This document shows, in pieces, positions 34,831-43,484 of a stretch of DNA of 64,000 nucleotides. The number at the start of each line of letters is the position of its first letter. Position 1 is the stretch's first letter. The position numbers and the translations under genes were made by a program. The DNA is from Candidatus Villigracilis saccharophilus (lineage in GTDB: Bacteria; Chloroflexota; Anaerolineae; Anaerolineales; Villigracilaceae): the NCBI GenBank assembly GCA_016709305.1, contig JADJNA010000061.1:1-64000 (forward strand), given 5' to 3'. Under the pieces are notes generated by a model. It saw only the letters and a list, made by a program, of their open reading frames with translations, was not told the origin of the DNA and searched no databases.

Positions 34831-35604
34831 ATGGATATCACAAGTTTACAAAACCCGAAAGTTAAATATATCGTCAAACTGCGCGAAGACAAACGTCAGC
34901 GCAAGTTGGACGGCTTGATGTTGGTCGAAGGCTACGATGAGTTGACCCTTGCCCTCAGCACTGGACTCAAGCCGCAGACGGTTCTGACCGCCCCCGAGCT
35001 TGCCTCTGTTTCAATGGACATTCCCTCCGCAGAAATTGTGACCGTCACCCGCGCCGTGTTCGAGAAGATCTCCTATCGCGATAACCCCGATGGCTGGCTG
35101 GGAATTTTTCCCGTTCCAAAAACATCTCTCGATGAATTGAAATTAAGTGAGTCACCTTTTGTGATCCTGGCCGAGTCAGTCGAGAAGCCCGGCAATCTTG
35201 GCGCGATCCTGCGTACAGCAGACGCGGCGCATGTGGATGCTGTCATCGTCTGCGACCCACGCGTGGACTTATGGAATCCCAATGTCGTACGAGCATCGCG
35301 CGGGACGATCTTCACCGTACCCACCGTCGAAGTTGATTCGCCGAATGCACTGGCATTTATAAAGTCAAGAAAGATGCGCGTGCTTGCGGCCACACCCTCA
35401 GCCGAGGTGTTGTACACTGATGTTGATATGAAAGAACCCATCGCGCTGGCAGTCGGAACTGAAGATGAGGGGCTGACAGATTTCTGGATGCAGAACGCAA
35501 ATATTAAAGTAAAAATTCCCATGCTGGGGAAAGTGAATTCGCTGAATGTTTCCATCGCAACCGCATTGATCACCTACGAAGCAGTGAGGCAGAGAGGTTT
35601 ATGA
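34831..35604 (+). CDS. SpoU/TrmH-family RNA 2'-O-methyltransferase
   Basis: A 257-residue enzyme that methylates a ribose 2'-OH in rRNA or tRNA using S-adenosylmethionine. Residues 1-95 are the SpoU substrate-binding domain (SLQNPKVKYIVKLREDKRQRK, MLVEGYDEL). Residues 105-257 are the knotted SPOUT catalytic domain: motif 1 AESVEKPGNLGAILRTADAA, motif 2 LAVGTEDEGLTD and motif 3 IPMLGKVNSLNVSIATALI. The Arg and Asn expected for catalysis are present. Closest characterised relatives are RlmB and TsnR-type enzymes; the target base is not known. It overlaps the dehydrogenase gene by four bases. No ribosome-binding site is visible at ATG 34831. Confidence 0.9.
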   Translation: MDITSLQNPKVKYIVKLREDKRQRKLDGLMLVEGYDELTLALSTGLKPQTVLTAPELASVSMDIPSAEIVTVTRAVFEKISYRDNPDGWLGIFPVPKTSLDELKLSESPFVILAESVEKPGNLGAILRTADAAHVDAVIVCDPRVDLWNPNVVRASRGTIFTVPTVEVDSPNALAFIKSRKMRVLAATPSAEVLYTDVDMKEPIALAVGTEDEGLTDFWMQNANIKVKIPMLGKVNSLNVSIATALITYEAVRQRGL

Positions 35605-36548
35605 AAGCAGTCTGGCTTGAAAACAACCAAATTAAATTAGCAGATGTGGAAGCGCCAAACAAGCCTGATGAAGCTTTGATCAAAATTCGCATGGCTGGCA
35701 TTTGCAGCACCGACCTTGAATTGGTCAAAGGCTATTATCCCTACACGGGAATTCTCGGCCATGAATTTGTCGGTGAGGTTGTCAGTGCGCCCGATGCCGC
35801 ATGGGTGGGTCAGCGAGTGGTGGGGGAGATCAACGCGGTCTGCGGAACATGCGAAGCCTGTTTGAACGGACGCTCAACGCATTGCGAGAACCGCACCGTA
35901 CTTGGAATTGCGGATCGCAACGGCGTATTCGCCGAGTACACCAGCCTGCCGCTGAAAAATCTATACCGCGTGCCAGATTCTGTTCCAGATGAACAGGCGG
36001 TCTTTGTGGAGCCTTTGGCCGCCGCCTTGGAAATTCAGGAGCAAATAAAACTTCAAAAAACGGATCGGGTTTTATTGATCGGCGCTGGCAGGCTCGGACA
36101 ACTGATCGCGCAGACTCTGGCTCTCACGGGTTGTGACTTGCACGTGGTGGCGCGGAGTTTCCGTGCGCAGCAATTACTTACAGCGCGCGGAATTAACGTG
36201 ATCGCTGAAGTTGATATCAAATCGCAAAAATGGGATGTGGTGATCGAAGCGACAGGCACAACAGACGGCTTCACTCTTGCCCGCCGCGCGGTGCGTCCAC
36301 GTGGGACGATGGTATTGAAGTCAACCTACAAAGGCGATATGAGTGTAAATATTTCCTCAATTGTTGTGGATGAGATCACTGTGCTTGGTTCGCGCTGCGG
36401 TCCATTTGAACCTGCCCTGCGTTTATTGGAAACGCGCGCGGTTGACCCAAGCGTGTTGATATCCGATCGCTACAAACTAAACGATGCGCTCAAGGCTTTT
36501 GAGAAAGCCGCCCAGCCAGGCGTGTTAAAAGTCTTATTGGAAATTTGA
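35601..36548 (+). CDS. Zinc-dependent medium-chain alcohol dehydrogenase
   Basis: A 315-residue MDR-superfamily oxidoreductase. The GroES-like domain has catalytic zinc ligands in GICSTDLELV and GHEFVGEV and the four-Cys structural zinc loop CGTCEACLNGRSTHC. The NAD(P)-binding Rossmann motif is LIGAGRLGQLIAQTLA. At 315 residues it is somewhat shorter than the usual 340-350. Substrate class (alcohol, polyol or threonine) cannot be decided. It is coupled to the SpoU gene by an ATGA overlap, which need not imply a functional link. A terminator follows. Confidence 0.88.
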   Translation: MKAVWLENNQIKLADVEAPNKPDEALIKIRMAGICSTDLELVKGYYPYTGILGHEFVGEVVSAPDAAWVGQRVVGEINAVCGTCEACLNGRSTHCENRTVLGIADRNGVFAEYTSLPLKNLYRVPDSVPDEQAVFVEPLAAALEIQEQIKLQKTDRVLLIGAGRLGQLIAQTLALTGCDLHVVARSFRAQQLLTARGINVIAEVDIKSQKWDVVIEATGTTDGFTLARRAVRPRGTMVLKSTYKGDMSVNISSIVVDEITVLGSRCGPFEPALRLLETRAVDPSVLISDRYKLNDALKAFEKAAQPGVLKVLLEI

Positions 36549-36575
36549 GAAAATATTAAAGCAGGTTTGAACATA

Positions 36576-36606
36576 AAAACGCTGATTCTCGCAGAGGCAG
36601 CGTTTT
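36576..36606 (+). terminator. Intrinsic terminator after the dehydrogenase gene
   Basis: AAAACGCTG pairs with CAGCGTTTT across a 13-base loop, with T residues following. Confidence 0.75.
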
Positions 36607-36646
36607 CCTTTAGCGCCAAGTTGTGCTATTTTAATAAATCACTCTG

Positions 36647-36713
36647 CACCACTAAACCACGGAGGCGAAGAGAAAATCATAAAAAGACTCCGTGACTCTG
36701 CGCCACAGTGGTG
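36647..36713. repeat. Nested inverted repeat (CACCACT...AGTGGTG)
   Basis: Outer arms CACCACT/AGTGGTG and inner arms CACGGAG/CTCCGTG are both perfect. This wording (cacggaggc, ctccgtgactctg) is a widespread bacterial intergenic repeat type. Confidence 0.6.
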
Positions 36714-36751
36714 AATATTTTTACCATAGCAAAAGACCCCACTATACCCAA

Positions 36752-37063
36752 TCAATTTGATTTAACAATAGAGAAGATCATTTGCACGAACAGGCTCAGG
36801 AATGGTGCGCCGACCAATGCCAGCGCAATGACCGAAAGAAGTTTTGAGTCATTCCTTTTGAGTAACCCGACCATGCCAAGCAATACAGCTAACGGAGCCA
36901 AAACACAGGCGGCCAAAACTGTGATGTTATTCAAGGAATTAAAAGTCTCTGGCGAGATGTTCAATTGCGATACAGCGAAGTTGGCTCCCAGAGACAGCAC
37001 GGATAGAAACGCTGTAAGCAGAGACGCGATGCCGAAATAAGTGTTTTTCACCGGGGAATTCAT
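36752..37063 (-). CDS. Small membrane protein, unknown family
   Basis: A 103-residue protein with three hydrophobic helices (YFGIASLLTAFLSVLSLGANF; ITVLAACVLAPLAVLLGMVGLL; LSVIALALVGAPFLSLFVQMIF) joined by short polar loops, with a Lys-rich turn (KRNDSKLL). The pattern is like DUF4190/DUF308-type small membrane proteins, but I do not recognise a family with confidence. ATG 37063 has GGTGAA-type weak upstream purines only. Convergent with nothing and flanked by repeats on both sides. Confidence 0.6.
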   Translation of the reverse strand: MNSPVKNTYFGIASLLTAFLSVLSLGANFAVSQLNISPETFNSLNNITVLAACVLAPLAVLLGMVGLLKRNDSKLLSVIALALVGAPFLSLFVQMIFSIVKSN

Positions 37064-37089
37064 GGGCGGATTATAAACTGGTTTAAATA

Positions 37090-37150
37090 CGTCGTTGCGA
37101 GGGCGAAAGCCCGCAGCAATCTCCCCATTTTAGAGGGAGGCTGCTTTTCG
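37090..37150. repeat. CGTCGTTGCGAGG interspersed repeat
   Basis: GTCGTTGCGAGGGCGAAAGC followed by CCCGCAGCAATCTCC, the dispersed CGTCATTGCGAGG...GCAATCTC element. Other copies at 41272, 49362 and 57981. Confidence 0.65.
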
Positions 37151-37151
37151 G

Positions 37152-37991
37152 TTATACTGCTCGCAGCGACACCATGATCAATACATACACCGAGCCGTTG
37201 ATCATACCGTGCGCGAGGATGGCGGGGGTAATGGAACGCGAGCGCAAGGTCAGCCATCCAAATAAGATGGCTGTGGCTGGAATGTAGACCCAGAACATGA
37301 GCGGATATCTTCCTGCAAAGTAAACATGCGCACAGGTAAACAAGAGGGCTTGGAAGATCATTATCCAGCCGTCCTTCCATTTGAGTTGACGCAGGTAGCC
37401 CCACAGGAATCCGCGAAAGAGCGGTTCTTCATTGATTGGCGCGAAGCCGAGGTGATAGACAATGTTCAGGCTCATGGATGTTAGTACGGATACGGAGGGC
37501 GGATATGGATTGGGGGAAAACATGGATCGAAACGAATTCAGGTTTCCAGCGACACTGACACAGATGCCGGCGAATATCCCGATGGCGAGCCAGCCGACAG
37601 TTATGAATGAAGCGCGCGCGGGTTTGAATCTACTTTGCCAGAGCAGGAGAATTGATCCAATTGAAATGACCCAGATCAATAATCCCACTGGGTGCGGAAA
37701 AGCCATCGGGGAGTCCACCTTCCAGTACGCCAGGATCAGTGTTTGCAGCGGCCTCAAAAAGATGATGAATGCCAGCGCATACACGTCCACGTGGAAATCC
37801 GCCAGCCTGTGACGTTCCCAGTAGATCAGTATGGCGGTCAATAAATACGTGCCGACCTCGTAAACTACGCCGCCGCTATGGTCTTCGATGGGATGAAAAA
37901 ATGTGATGGCGATGGTGAAGGGAATGCGCAGGAATAAAAGCAGGGCGATAATGAGCCACGCGACCTGACGATGGCTTTTCGATTCATTCAT
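37152..37991 (-). CDS. CPBP family intramembrane metalloprotease
   Basis: A 279-residue polytopic membrane protein (about seven or eight helices) of the CAAX-prenyl-protease/Abi family. Motif 1 is PINEEPLFRGFLWGYLR (EE-x3-R), motif 2 the His in LFTCAHVYFAG, and motif 3 ILAHGMINGSVYV; together these give the Glu and His metal ligands. Bacterial members are linked to peptide maturation or self-immunity to bacteriocins, but no such peptide is evident here. Start ATG 37991 is preferred over 38015 because GAGG lies upstream at proper spacing. Stands alone. Confidence 0.87.
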   Translation of the reverse strand: MNESKSHRQVAWLIIALLLFLRIPFTIAITFFHPIEDHSGGVVYEVGTYLLTAILIYWERHRLADFHVDVYALAFIIFLRPLQTLILAYWKVDSPMAFPHPVGLLIWVISIGSILLLWQSRFKPARASFITVGWLAIGIFAGICVSVAGNLNSFRSMFSPNPYPPSVSVLTSMSLNIVYHLGFAPINEEPLFRGFLWGYLRQLKWKDGWIMIFQALLFTCAHVYFAGRYPLMFWVYIPATAILFGWLTLRSRSITPAILAHGMINGSVYVLIMVSLRAV

Positions 37992-38212
37992 GATCGCCTC
38001 TATACAGTACCGCATAATTTAGTAAACATATATGCGATTTCTCCTCGCGATTTTCGGTAAAAAAATTACTTAATTATGAGGCAAGCGATAAAGCGGGCTG
38101 ACTAAAAAATTAAACGATCTTCGTATTTTCTTCTAATGATTTTCATATACAGCCGAATTAAATTAAGGGCTGCAACAACCAATTTCACCAAATAATAAAA
38201 GGAGGTTCTGTT

Positions 38213-38656
38213 ATGTCCAATTTAATTCGATGGGAGCCGATGCGTGAAGTGATGACTCTGCGCGAGGCGATGGATCATCTCTTTGATGATGCCTTTACTC
38301 GTCCGGTGGGCATGGCTGGGTCTTCTGTACCCGCCCTTGACCTGTACCAGACGAACGACGCGGTGGTGGTAAAAGCCGCCCTGCCGGGCTTCAAGCCCGA
38401 TGATGTCCAGATTTCTGTGACCAGTGATGTGCTGACCCTGCGCGGCGAGTACAAGACGGAAAACGGAAACGGTCAGAATGACACAGTCTATCATATCCGC
38501 GAGCGCCGTTCTGGTTCGTTCGAGCGCTCCCTGACCCTGCCGACCAGCGTCCAGACCGACAAAGCCAAGGCAGATTTTGAGAACGGCATCCTGACCATTC
38601 AACTGCCCAAGTCGGAAGAGGTCAAGCCGAAAAGCATTACCATCAAAGCCAAGTGA
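38213..38656 (+). CDS. Hsp20 small heat-shock protein
   Basis: A 147-residue alpha-crystallin-type chaperone that holds unfolding proteins in oligomers. The N-terminal arm (RWEPMREVMTLREAMDHLFDD) leads to the beta-sandwich alpha-crystallin domain (about 42-135) with KAALPGFKPDDVQISV, RERRSGSFERSLTLP and ADFENGILTIQLPK, and a C-terminal tail containing the KSITIK version of the I-x-I motif. AAAGGAGG precedes ATG 38213. No CIRCE element is visible in the 190 bases upstream, so control is likely by another route. Own terminator follows. Confidence 0.94.
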   Translation: MSNLIRWEPMREVMTLREAMDHLFDDAFTRPVGMAGSSVPALDLYQTNDAVVVKAALPGFKPDDVQISVTSDVLTLRGEYKTENGNGQNDTVYHIRERRSGSFERSLTLPTSVQTDKAKADFENGILTIQLPKSEEVKPKSITIKAK

Positions 38657-38686
38657 GCCACACCTGACGCGGTCAGCGTGACAAAC

Positions 38687-38725
38687 AAAACATCCGGGAT
38701 CAATGGGTCCCGGATGTTTTGTTTT
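38687..38725 (+). terminator. Intrinsic terminator after hsp20
   Basis: AAAACATCCGGGA (38687..38699) pairs perfectly with TCCCGGATGTTTT (38708..38720), followed by GTTTT. Confidence 0.9.
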
Positions 38726-38762
38726 AAATGCCGGAAGTACCGGTCATCCGACAATTTATCCA

Positions 38763-38778
38763 TGTGGCAGATCTCACA
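38763..38778. promoter_or_regulatory. Crp/Fnr-like palindrome upstream of malic enzyme gene
   Basis: TGTGGCAGATCTCACA matches the Crp consensus TGTGA-N6-TCACA with one mismatch. TAGAAT at 38808..38813 is a possible -10 box about 40 bases downstream. No regulator gene is nearby. Confidence 0.4.
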
Positions 38779-38957
38779 AACAATGTGCCAAAGGTCCTTT
38801 TAAATGCTAGAATGAATATAGAAACAAATCCCTCCTTTAGTGGTGGCGCGGCAAAAACTCCTGAGTCGTTTCGGCAAAAGCGTTTTTGAAGTTTCATACA
38901 CTATTTTATCTAGTGACAACGCAGGCAAGTGCGTCGTCATTAAGGAGGCTGCCTCAT

Positions 38958-40343
38958 ATGAACGTCGAAGAGTTACTCGCCAAGGCCAAGAAGCCTTCAG
39001 CGGATGCCCTGCGATTACATCCGTTCTACCGCGGGAAGATCGAAACCGCTGTCAAATGTACTGTGCATAGTTTCAATGATTTTTCTATCTGGTATACGCC
39101 CGGTGTCGCCGCGCCCTGTAAAGCCATTCAAGCCAACCCTGAACTGGTCTATGAATACACCAACAAATGGAACACAGTCGCCATTGTCAGTGACGGGACA
39201 CGGGTGCTGGGCTTGGGCGATATCGGTCCCAAGGCTGGGCTGCCCGTAATGGAGGGCAAGTCACTATTGTATAAATATTTGGGGGGAGTGGACGGCTTCC
39301 CGCTCATGCTGGATACCAAGGACCCTGCCGCGCTCATCAATACAGCGCTCATGCTCCAGCCCGGACTGGGCGGGGTTAATCTCGAGGATATTTCCTCGCC
39401 CAAATGTTTTTACATCCTTGATACGCTGCGTGAAAAAGCGGAAATCCCCATGTGGCACGATGATCAACAGGGTACGGCCACTGTTACGTTATCGGGGTTG
39501 ATGAATGCTTTGAAAGTCGTGGGCAAGAAGAAACAGGACGTGAAGATCGCGTTCATTGGCGCCGGCGCGTCCAATATCGCCGTTTCGCGGCTTATCTTCA
39601 GGTGGGGCGTGGACCCCGCAAAGTGTTATCTGGTGGATATCAACGGCATCCTCGGAAAATACCGCAAAGATTATGAGATGCGCAAAGCCGAATTCAAGGA
39701 TGCGTGGAAGTATTGCAACATCACGAACGAAGACGCGCGTGAAGGCGGTATTCCAGAGGCGCTCAAAGGCGTGGATGTGGCCATTTGTTTTTCACAATCA
39801 GGCCCGGGCGTTGTCCTGCCCGAGTGGGTCAGGACCATGGCAAAGGATCCAATCATCTTCGCCTGCGCTAATCCAATTCCCGAGATCTGGCCCTGGGAGG
39901 CGAAAGAGGCTGGCGCAGCCGTCATCGCAACCGGCCGTTCCGATTTCCCAAACCAGGTCAATAATTCACTGGGATTCCCCGGTATCTTCCGTGGCACACT
40001 CGACGTGCGCGCCCGCACTATCACGGACGAGATGTGTTTTGCCGCGGCACAGGCCCTGGCGGATCATGTTGGCGATAAACTGGCCGCAGATCATCTCCTG
40101 CCCAACATGGATGATTGGGAGGTATTTCCACGCGAGGCTGCAGCAGTTGCAATGAAGGCGCAGGAGCAGGGACTGGCGCGCATCACGATGACCTACGAAG
40201 AGGAGCTTGAAAACGCAAAGCGCATTATCAAGCGTTCGCGCGACCTGACGGAGATGATGATGGAAGAACACTTCATCGCGGAACCGCCAGCTGAAGAAGA
40301 GCAGCATCACGTTGACATGGCCGCGGCTCAACCCGCTCATTGA
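38958..40343 (+). CDS. Malic enzyme, NAD(P)-dependent
   Basis: A 461-residue decarboxylating malate dehydrogenase (malate to pyruvate and CO2). ATG 38958 has AAGGAGG at the right distance, so the longer in-frame start at 38886 is rejected. The malic N-terminal domain has the catalytic Tyr in IWYTPGVAAPC and the Lys in GDIGPKAGLPVMEGK; metal ligands lie in LDTKDP-type and MWHDDQQGTATV segments. The NAD-binding domain has AFIGAGASNIAV. The length and lack of a phosphotransacetylase tail fit the short bacterial form. It is followed at 12 bases by the flavoprotein gene, probably one operon linking malate to NAD(P)H. Confidence 0.93.
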   Translation: MNVEELLAKAKKPSADALRLHPFYRGKIETAVKCTVHSFNDFSIWYTPGVAAPCKAIQANPELVYEYTNKWNTVAIVSDGTRVLGLGDIGPKAGLPVMEGKSLLYKYLGGVDGFPLMLDTKDPAALINTALMLQPGLGGVNLEDISSPKCFYILDTLREKAEIPMWHDDQQGTATVTLSGLMNALKVVGKKKQDVKIAFIGAGASNIAVSRLIFRWGVDPAKCYLVDINGILGKYRKDYEMRKAEFKDAWKYCNITNEDAREGGIPEALKGVDVAICFSQSGPGVVLPEWVRTMAKDPIIFACANPIPEIWPWEAKEAGAAVIATGRSDFPNQVNNSLGFPGIFRGTLDVRARTITDEMCFAAAQALADHVGDKLAADHLLPNMDDWEVFPREAAAVAMKAQEQGLARITMTYEEELENAKRIIKRSRDLTEMMMEEHFIAEPPAEEEQHHVDMAAAQPAH

Positions 40344-40355
40344 AAGGAGACTACC

Positions 40356-41261
40356 ATGTATGATCTGATCATCATTGGCGGCGGACCTGCCGGCCTGACT
40401 GCGGCGATCTACGCCATCCGCAAGCGGTTGAATATTTTGCTTCTCTCCAAAGACCTGGGCGGGAAAACCAACTATCACCTTTCCCTGCCGTGGGTTGAGG
40501 ATTACCAGGTCATAAAAGGACTGGAGATCGTCAACAAATTCCGCACAGAGTTGGAGTATCTCGACTTTGCCCGTCATATGGAGGCAGTCGAAACAGTCCT
40601 GAAAACAAATCAGCATTTTACAGTCTCCACCAAAGGCGGCGCACTGCTGGAATCCAAAGCGGTCATCCTTGTCACAGGGACTCGTCAGGTGCGCATGAAC
40701 GTGCCCGGAGAGAAGCAATATACAATGAGGGGGCTGTGCTACTCGGCACTCTCATACGCGCCGCTTTTCATTGACAAGACTGTCATGGTGATCGGCGATG
40801 CCGACCTCGCGCAACGTTCGGTTGGCGAACTGGCGATGGTTGCCAGGGAAGTGACCATGGTCTGCACTGACGATAAACTTTTGGACTCTCCACTCGGGTA
40901 TAAACTGCAACGATCTCAAAATGTTAAGATCGTCACAGGCTGCGAGATCGTGGAAGTGCAGGGAGATGAATATGCCCGCAAGTTGATCTTGAAAGACAGG
41001 CACGGAAAGATCAAAGAATATTTGGCGGACGGAATGTTCGTGGAAATGGCGCTTACGCCAAACACAAGTATGGTCAAGGATTTGGTTGAACTCGATAAGC
41101 TGGGACGCATCGTCATAGACAGCGCCTGCTGCACGAATGTCACCGGTCTGTTTGCCGCAGGCGACGTCACCAACAGTTATGCCGAGCAGGTTCTGGTGGC
41201 GGTCGGAGAAGGCGCGAAAGCCGCATTAAGTGCTTACGAATATTTGTTGCCGAGGATTTAG
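40356..41261 (+). CDS. Thioredoxin-reductase-like flavoprotein lacking the redox CxxC
   Basis: A 301-residue class II pyridine nucleotide-disulfide family protein. The FAD site IIIGGGPAGLTAAIYAIRK, the central VTGTRQV motif, an NADPH-domain fold (VMVIGDADLAQRSVGELA) and the C-terminal VTGLFAAGDVTN FAD motif are present. Where thioredoxin reductase has its catalytic CATC, this protein reads GLCYSALSYAP, so only one Cys remains and disulfide reduction is unlikely. The NADPH-site GxGxxA is also altered (GDADLA). Relatives without CxxC act as ferredoxin- or flavodoxin-NADP reductases. GAAAGGAGA precedes ATG 40356; co-transcribed with malic enzyme. Confidence 0.85.
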   Translation: MYDLIIIGGGPAGLTAAIYAIRKRLNILLLSKDLGGKTNYHLSLPWVEDYQVIKGLEIVNKFRTELEYLDFARHMEAVETVLKTNQHFTVSTKGGALLESKAVILVTGTRQVRMNVPGEKQYTMRGLCYSALSYAPLFIDKTVMVIGDADLAQRSVGELAMVAREVTMVCTDDKLLDSPLGYKLQRSQNVKIVTGCEIVEVQGDEYARKLILKDRHGKIKEYLADGMFVEMALTPNTSMVKDLVELDKLGRIVIDSACCTNVTGLFAAGDVTNSYAEQVLVAVGEGAKAALSAYEYLLPRI

Positions 41262-41271
41262 TATTTACTAA

Positions 41272-41335
41272 TTTCGTTGCGAGGAAGGCTTTAGCCTGAC
41301 AAAGCAACCTCCTCATGTAACAGGAGGTTGCTCAC
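41272..41335. repeat. Interspersed repeat with hairpin
   Basis: TTCGTTGCGAGGAAGGC copy of the CGTCATTGCGAGG family, running into a perfect hairpin GCAACCTCCT (41304..41313) with AGGAGGTTGC (41322..41331). The rest of the 176-base gap up to 41437 holds no gene that I can see. Confidence 0.6.
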
Positions 41336-41437
41336 CTGCACTGCAAAACACCTGCCCTCGCGGGCGGTGCCAGGGAACGCAGTGCGTCGCAAATGTCGCC
41401 CGAAGAACAAGAACTCGCTCGCGACGACATCTTTAAT

Positions 41438-42091
41438 TTAAACAGCCATCACCTTCTTCACTACCAACACCGCTCCCGCAAAAGCAATTCCTAATATTCC
41501 TGTAATGGACGGCAGGACCCACATCAGCGCAGAACTGTCCGAGGACTTGATGCGCGCATCCAACGGATGTTCAGGGTCATATGCCACTGTGATCTCGTCG
41601 CCTTTTTCGTAAAAAGGCGCATCACTGCCTTCGCTGACCTGGACAGTGCGCTTGCGCCCGTCAATCGGGATGAATTCGATCACAGGGAAATAAAAATCCC
41701 GCACGATGCGCTCCTGTTCGTTCACAACCACCCGCTCTACCGCCACATCCACCACGCGCCCCGGCGCGCTTTCCTCCCTGCCGAGCTTTTGGACGTTGGA
41801 GAATATGGACATGGCGCTGACCAGCAGCATGATCACAGCGATGGCGCTAAAGCCTCCCAGCACCCATCTTTCCATCGTGGGACTCTCGGCGGCTTTGCGC
41901 AGTTCCTCGAATTCTTTTTCGTCGAACTTCACATCCTCCTGATCATCAGCGGATGCATGCAGCATGGCCGCGAGTTTGTCCCTGTCCTTCCAATCTGTGA
42001 CATCGTCCAGTGATTCGTACGCCACGCCGTTCACTTCAAAGGAGACTGGTTCATCATTCTCCCAGTTGATCGAATACTTCTTCTTTGGCAT
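41438..42091 (-). CDS. DUF3592 membrane protein
   Basis: A 217-residue protein with a polar N-terminal region (1-75, acidic), one membrane helix (GGFSAIAVIMLLVSAMSIF), an extracytoplasmic beta domain and a second helix near the end (MWVLPSITGILGIAFAGAVLVV). The middle part GRVVDVAVERVVVNEQ, DFYFPVIEFIPIDGRKRTVQV and YEKGDEITVAYDPEHPLDARI is the DUF3592 pattern. The role of DUF3592 is unknown; the fold resembles small envelope sensor or chaperone domains. GGAG lies eight bases before ATG 42091. Separate from its neighbours. Confidence 0.85.
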   Translation of the reverse strand: MPKKKYSINWENDEPVSFEVNGVAYESLDDVTDWKDRDKLAAMLHASADDQEDVKFDEKEFEELRKAAESPTMERWVLGGFSAIAVIMLLVSAMSIFSNVQKLGREESAPGRVVDVAVERVVVNEQERIVRDFYFPVIEFIPIDGRKRTVQVSEGSDAPFYEKGDEITVAYDPEHPLDARIKSSDSSALMWVLPSITGILGIAFAGAVLVVKKVMAV

Positions 42092-42187
42092 CTTCCATGC
42101 TCCGATCGTTAAAATTACTTTTTTCTGTAAAAGACTCAGAGCGCTCCCATGCGGTCTCTGAGTCGCACTGTGTTAAATCTTCAGGCA

Positions 42188-42625
42188 TCACCCCTTGGCG
42201 CGGATCAGCAGCACCGGGATATTCGAATTGCGCACCACACGCTCCGCGATACTGCCGAGCAGCCAGCGCGCGGGGCCGGTGCGGCCATGCGTTGACATTG
42301 CGATGACATCAACCTGTAGCTCCTCCGCCACCCCGAGGATTACATCTGCGACCGAGCCGACCCGCATCTGGGTTGATGTTTTGAATCCGGCGGACTTGAG
42401 CTGGGCTTCGATCTCGGTAATGTACTTGCTGCTGCGGTCTTCCTGTTCCTGAATCGCCTGCTGCGCCAGGCCGGGGTCAGAGAAGGCGTAATCCAGCGCG
42501 GGGTTGGCGCCGACCGTCAGCAGGATCAACTCAGCGCCTTCGGAGTACGCCAGCGACTTCGCGTGAGGCAGCACACCTTCGGCTACTTTCGAGCCGTCGA
42601 GCGGGACAAGGATCTTTCTGTACAT
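42188..42625 (-). CDS. Universal stress protein UspA family
   Basis: A 145-residue cytosolic Usp with the start MYRKILVPLDGS, the middle VDVIAMSTHGRTG and the ATP-binding loop G-x2-G-x9-GS (GRTGPARWLLGSIAERV), so it should bind ATP. Usp proteins are made under starvation and stress and may act as dimers. AAAGGAG precedes ATG 42625. Same direction as the phosphoesterase upstream, 39 bases away, so possibly co-transcribed. Confidence 0.92.
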   Translation of the reverse strand: MYRKILVPLDGSKVAEGVLPHAKSLAYSEGAELILLTVGANPALDYAFSDPGLAQQAIQEQEDRSSKYITEIEAQLKSAGFKTSTQMRVGSVADVILGVAEELQVDVIAMSTHGRTGPARWLLGSIAERVVRNSNIPVLLIRAKG

Positions 42626-42664
42626 GGTCTGATCTCCTTTTTATGCTTGATCTTATTGCACAGG

Positions 42665-43402
42665 CTATTGCCCAAAACGTAAGCGCCGTGTCAGGCGGCT
42701 CGGGAATTTTTCCGCTTTCATTTTAGTTTGAGTGGCAGTGACATCGTACAGCACGCGGTGATGGGTGAGGGTCATCTGGTCAAGGTCGATCAGGGCGTAT
42801 GCCGCACGCGGATCTTCATCACGGGGCTGGCCGACACTGCCCGGGTTAATGAACACGCGGTCGTAGGGGTGGAACTGGATCGGAGAATTGACGGGCAGAT
42901 GCTCTTCCAGTACTTTTAGACCATCCCACGGCTTGCGAAAGATGGCCGGGAAATGTGTATGTCCATTCAGGCAAATCGGCGTGTTGAACATATCCAGATT
43001 TTTAACCGCTATTTCTTCCGTCATAATATATTCCCAAACCGGGTCGCGCGGGCTGGCATGCACCAGCGTAATGCCGTATCCCGCAGAGAGGTTGGTCGCC
43101 GGCAGGGACCGAAGCCAGTCGAGATTAAAAGTGGTCAGCGCGTGTCGTGTCCAGAAGATCGCTTCGCGTGCGTCCTGCGTGAAATCCCAAAGCGCAGCCT
43201 TGCCCGTCACCCCCAAGTCGTGATTCCCCGCCAAGCAGGTCAGGTCGAACTCGAGCAGGCGGTTGATACATTCATTCGGGTCAGGTCCGTAACCGACCAC
43301 GTCGCCGAGACACCAGACCTGCTCGAACGCGCCGGCGTCCTTGATGACAGCCTCCAGTGCGGCATAGTTGGCGTGAATATCCGACAGCAGTAAAATTCGC
43401 AT
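42665..43402 (-). CDS. Metallophosphoesterase (calcineurin-like, YfcE/PrpE-type)
   Basis: A 245-residue phosphoesterase. The five metal-binding motifs are clear: SDIHANYAAL, GDVVGYGPDPNEC, LAGNHDLG, LVHASPRD and LNGHTHFPAIF, so a two-metal site is expected. Closest types are the small diadenosine-tetraphosphate or cyclic-nucleotide phosphodiesterase-like enzymes of the YfcE/COG0639 groups; the substrate is not decided. TATAAT lies upstream on the reverse strand 16 bases before ATG 43402, sharing the 80-base intergenic region with the divergent kinase promoter. Confidence 0.88.
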   Translation of the reverse strand: MRILLLSDIHANYAALEAVIKDAGAFEQVWCLGDVVGYGPDPNECINRLLEFDLTCLAGNHDLGVTGKAALWDFTQDAREAIFWTRHALTTFNLDWLRSLPATNLSAGYGITLVHASPRDPVWEYIMTEEIAVKNLDMFNTPICLNGHTHFPAIFRKPWDGLKVLEEHLPVNSPIQFHPYDRVFINPGSVGQPRDEDPRAAYALIDLDQMTLTHHRVLYDVTATQTKMKAEKFPSRLTRRLRFGQ

Positions 43403-43448
43403 GGTGATCTTGAAAATATTATAAAGGATATTTTATTGGCGGCGCACT

Positions 43449-43477
43449 TTGCGCGGAACAGCGCGCGGGAATATAAT
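43449..43477 (+). promoter_or_regulatory. Promoter of the Ser/Thr kinase gene (leaderless)
   Basis: TTGCGC (43449..43454), 17-base spacer, TATAAT (43472..43477); ATG 43485 begins seven bases later. No Shine-Dalgarno. Confidence 0.65.
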
Positions 43478-43484
43478 CACCGTC

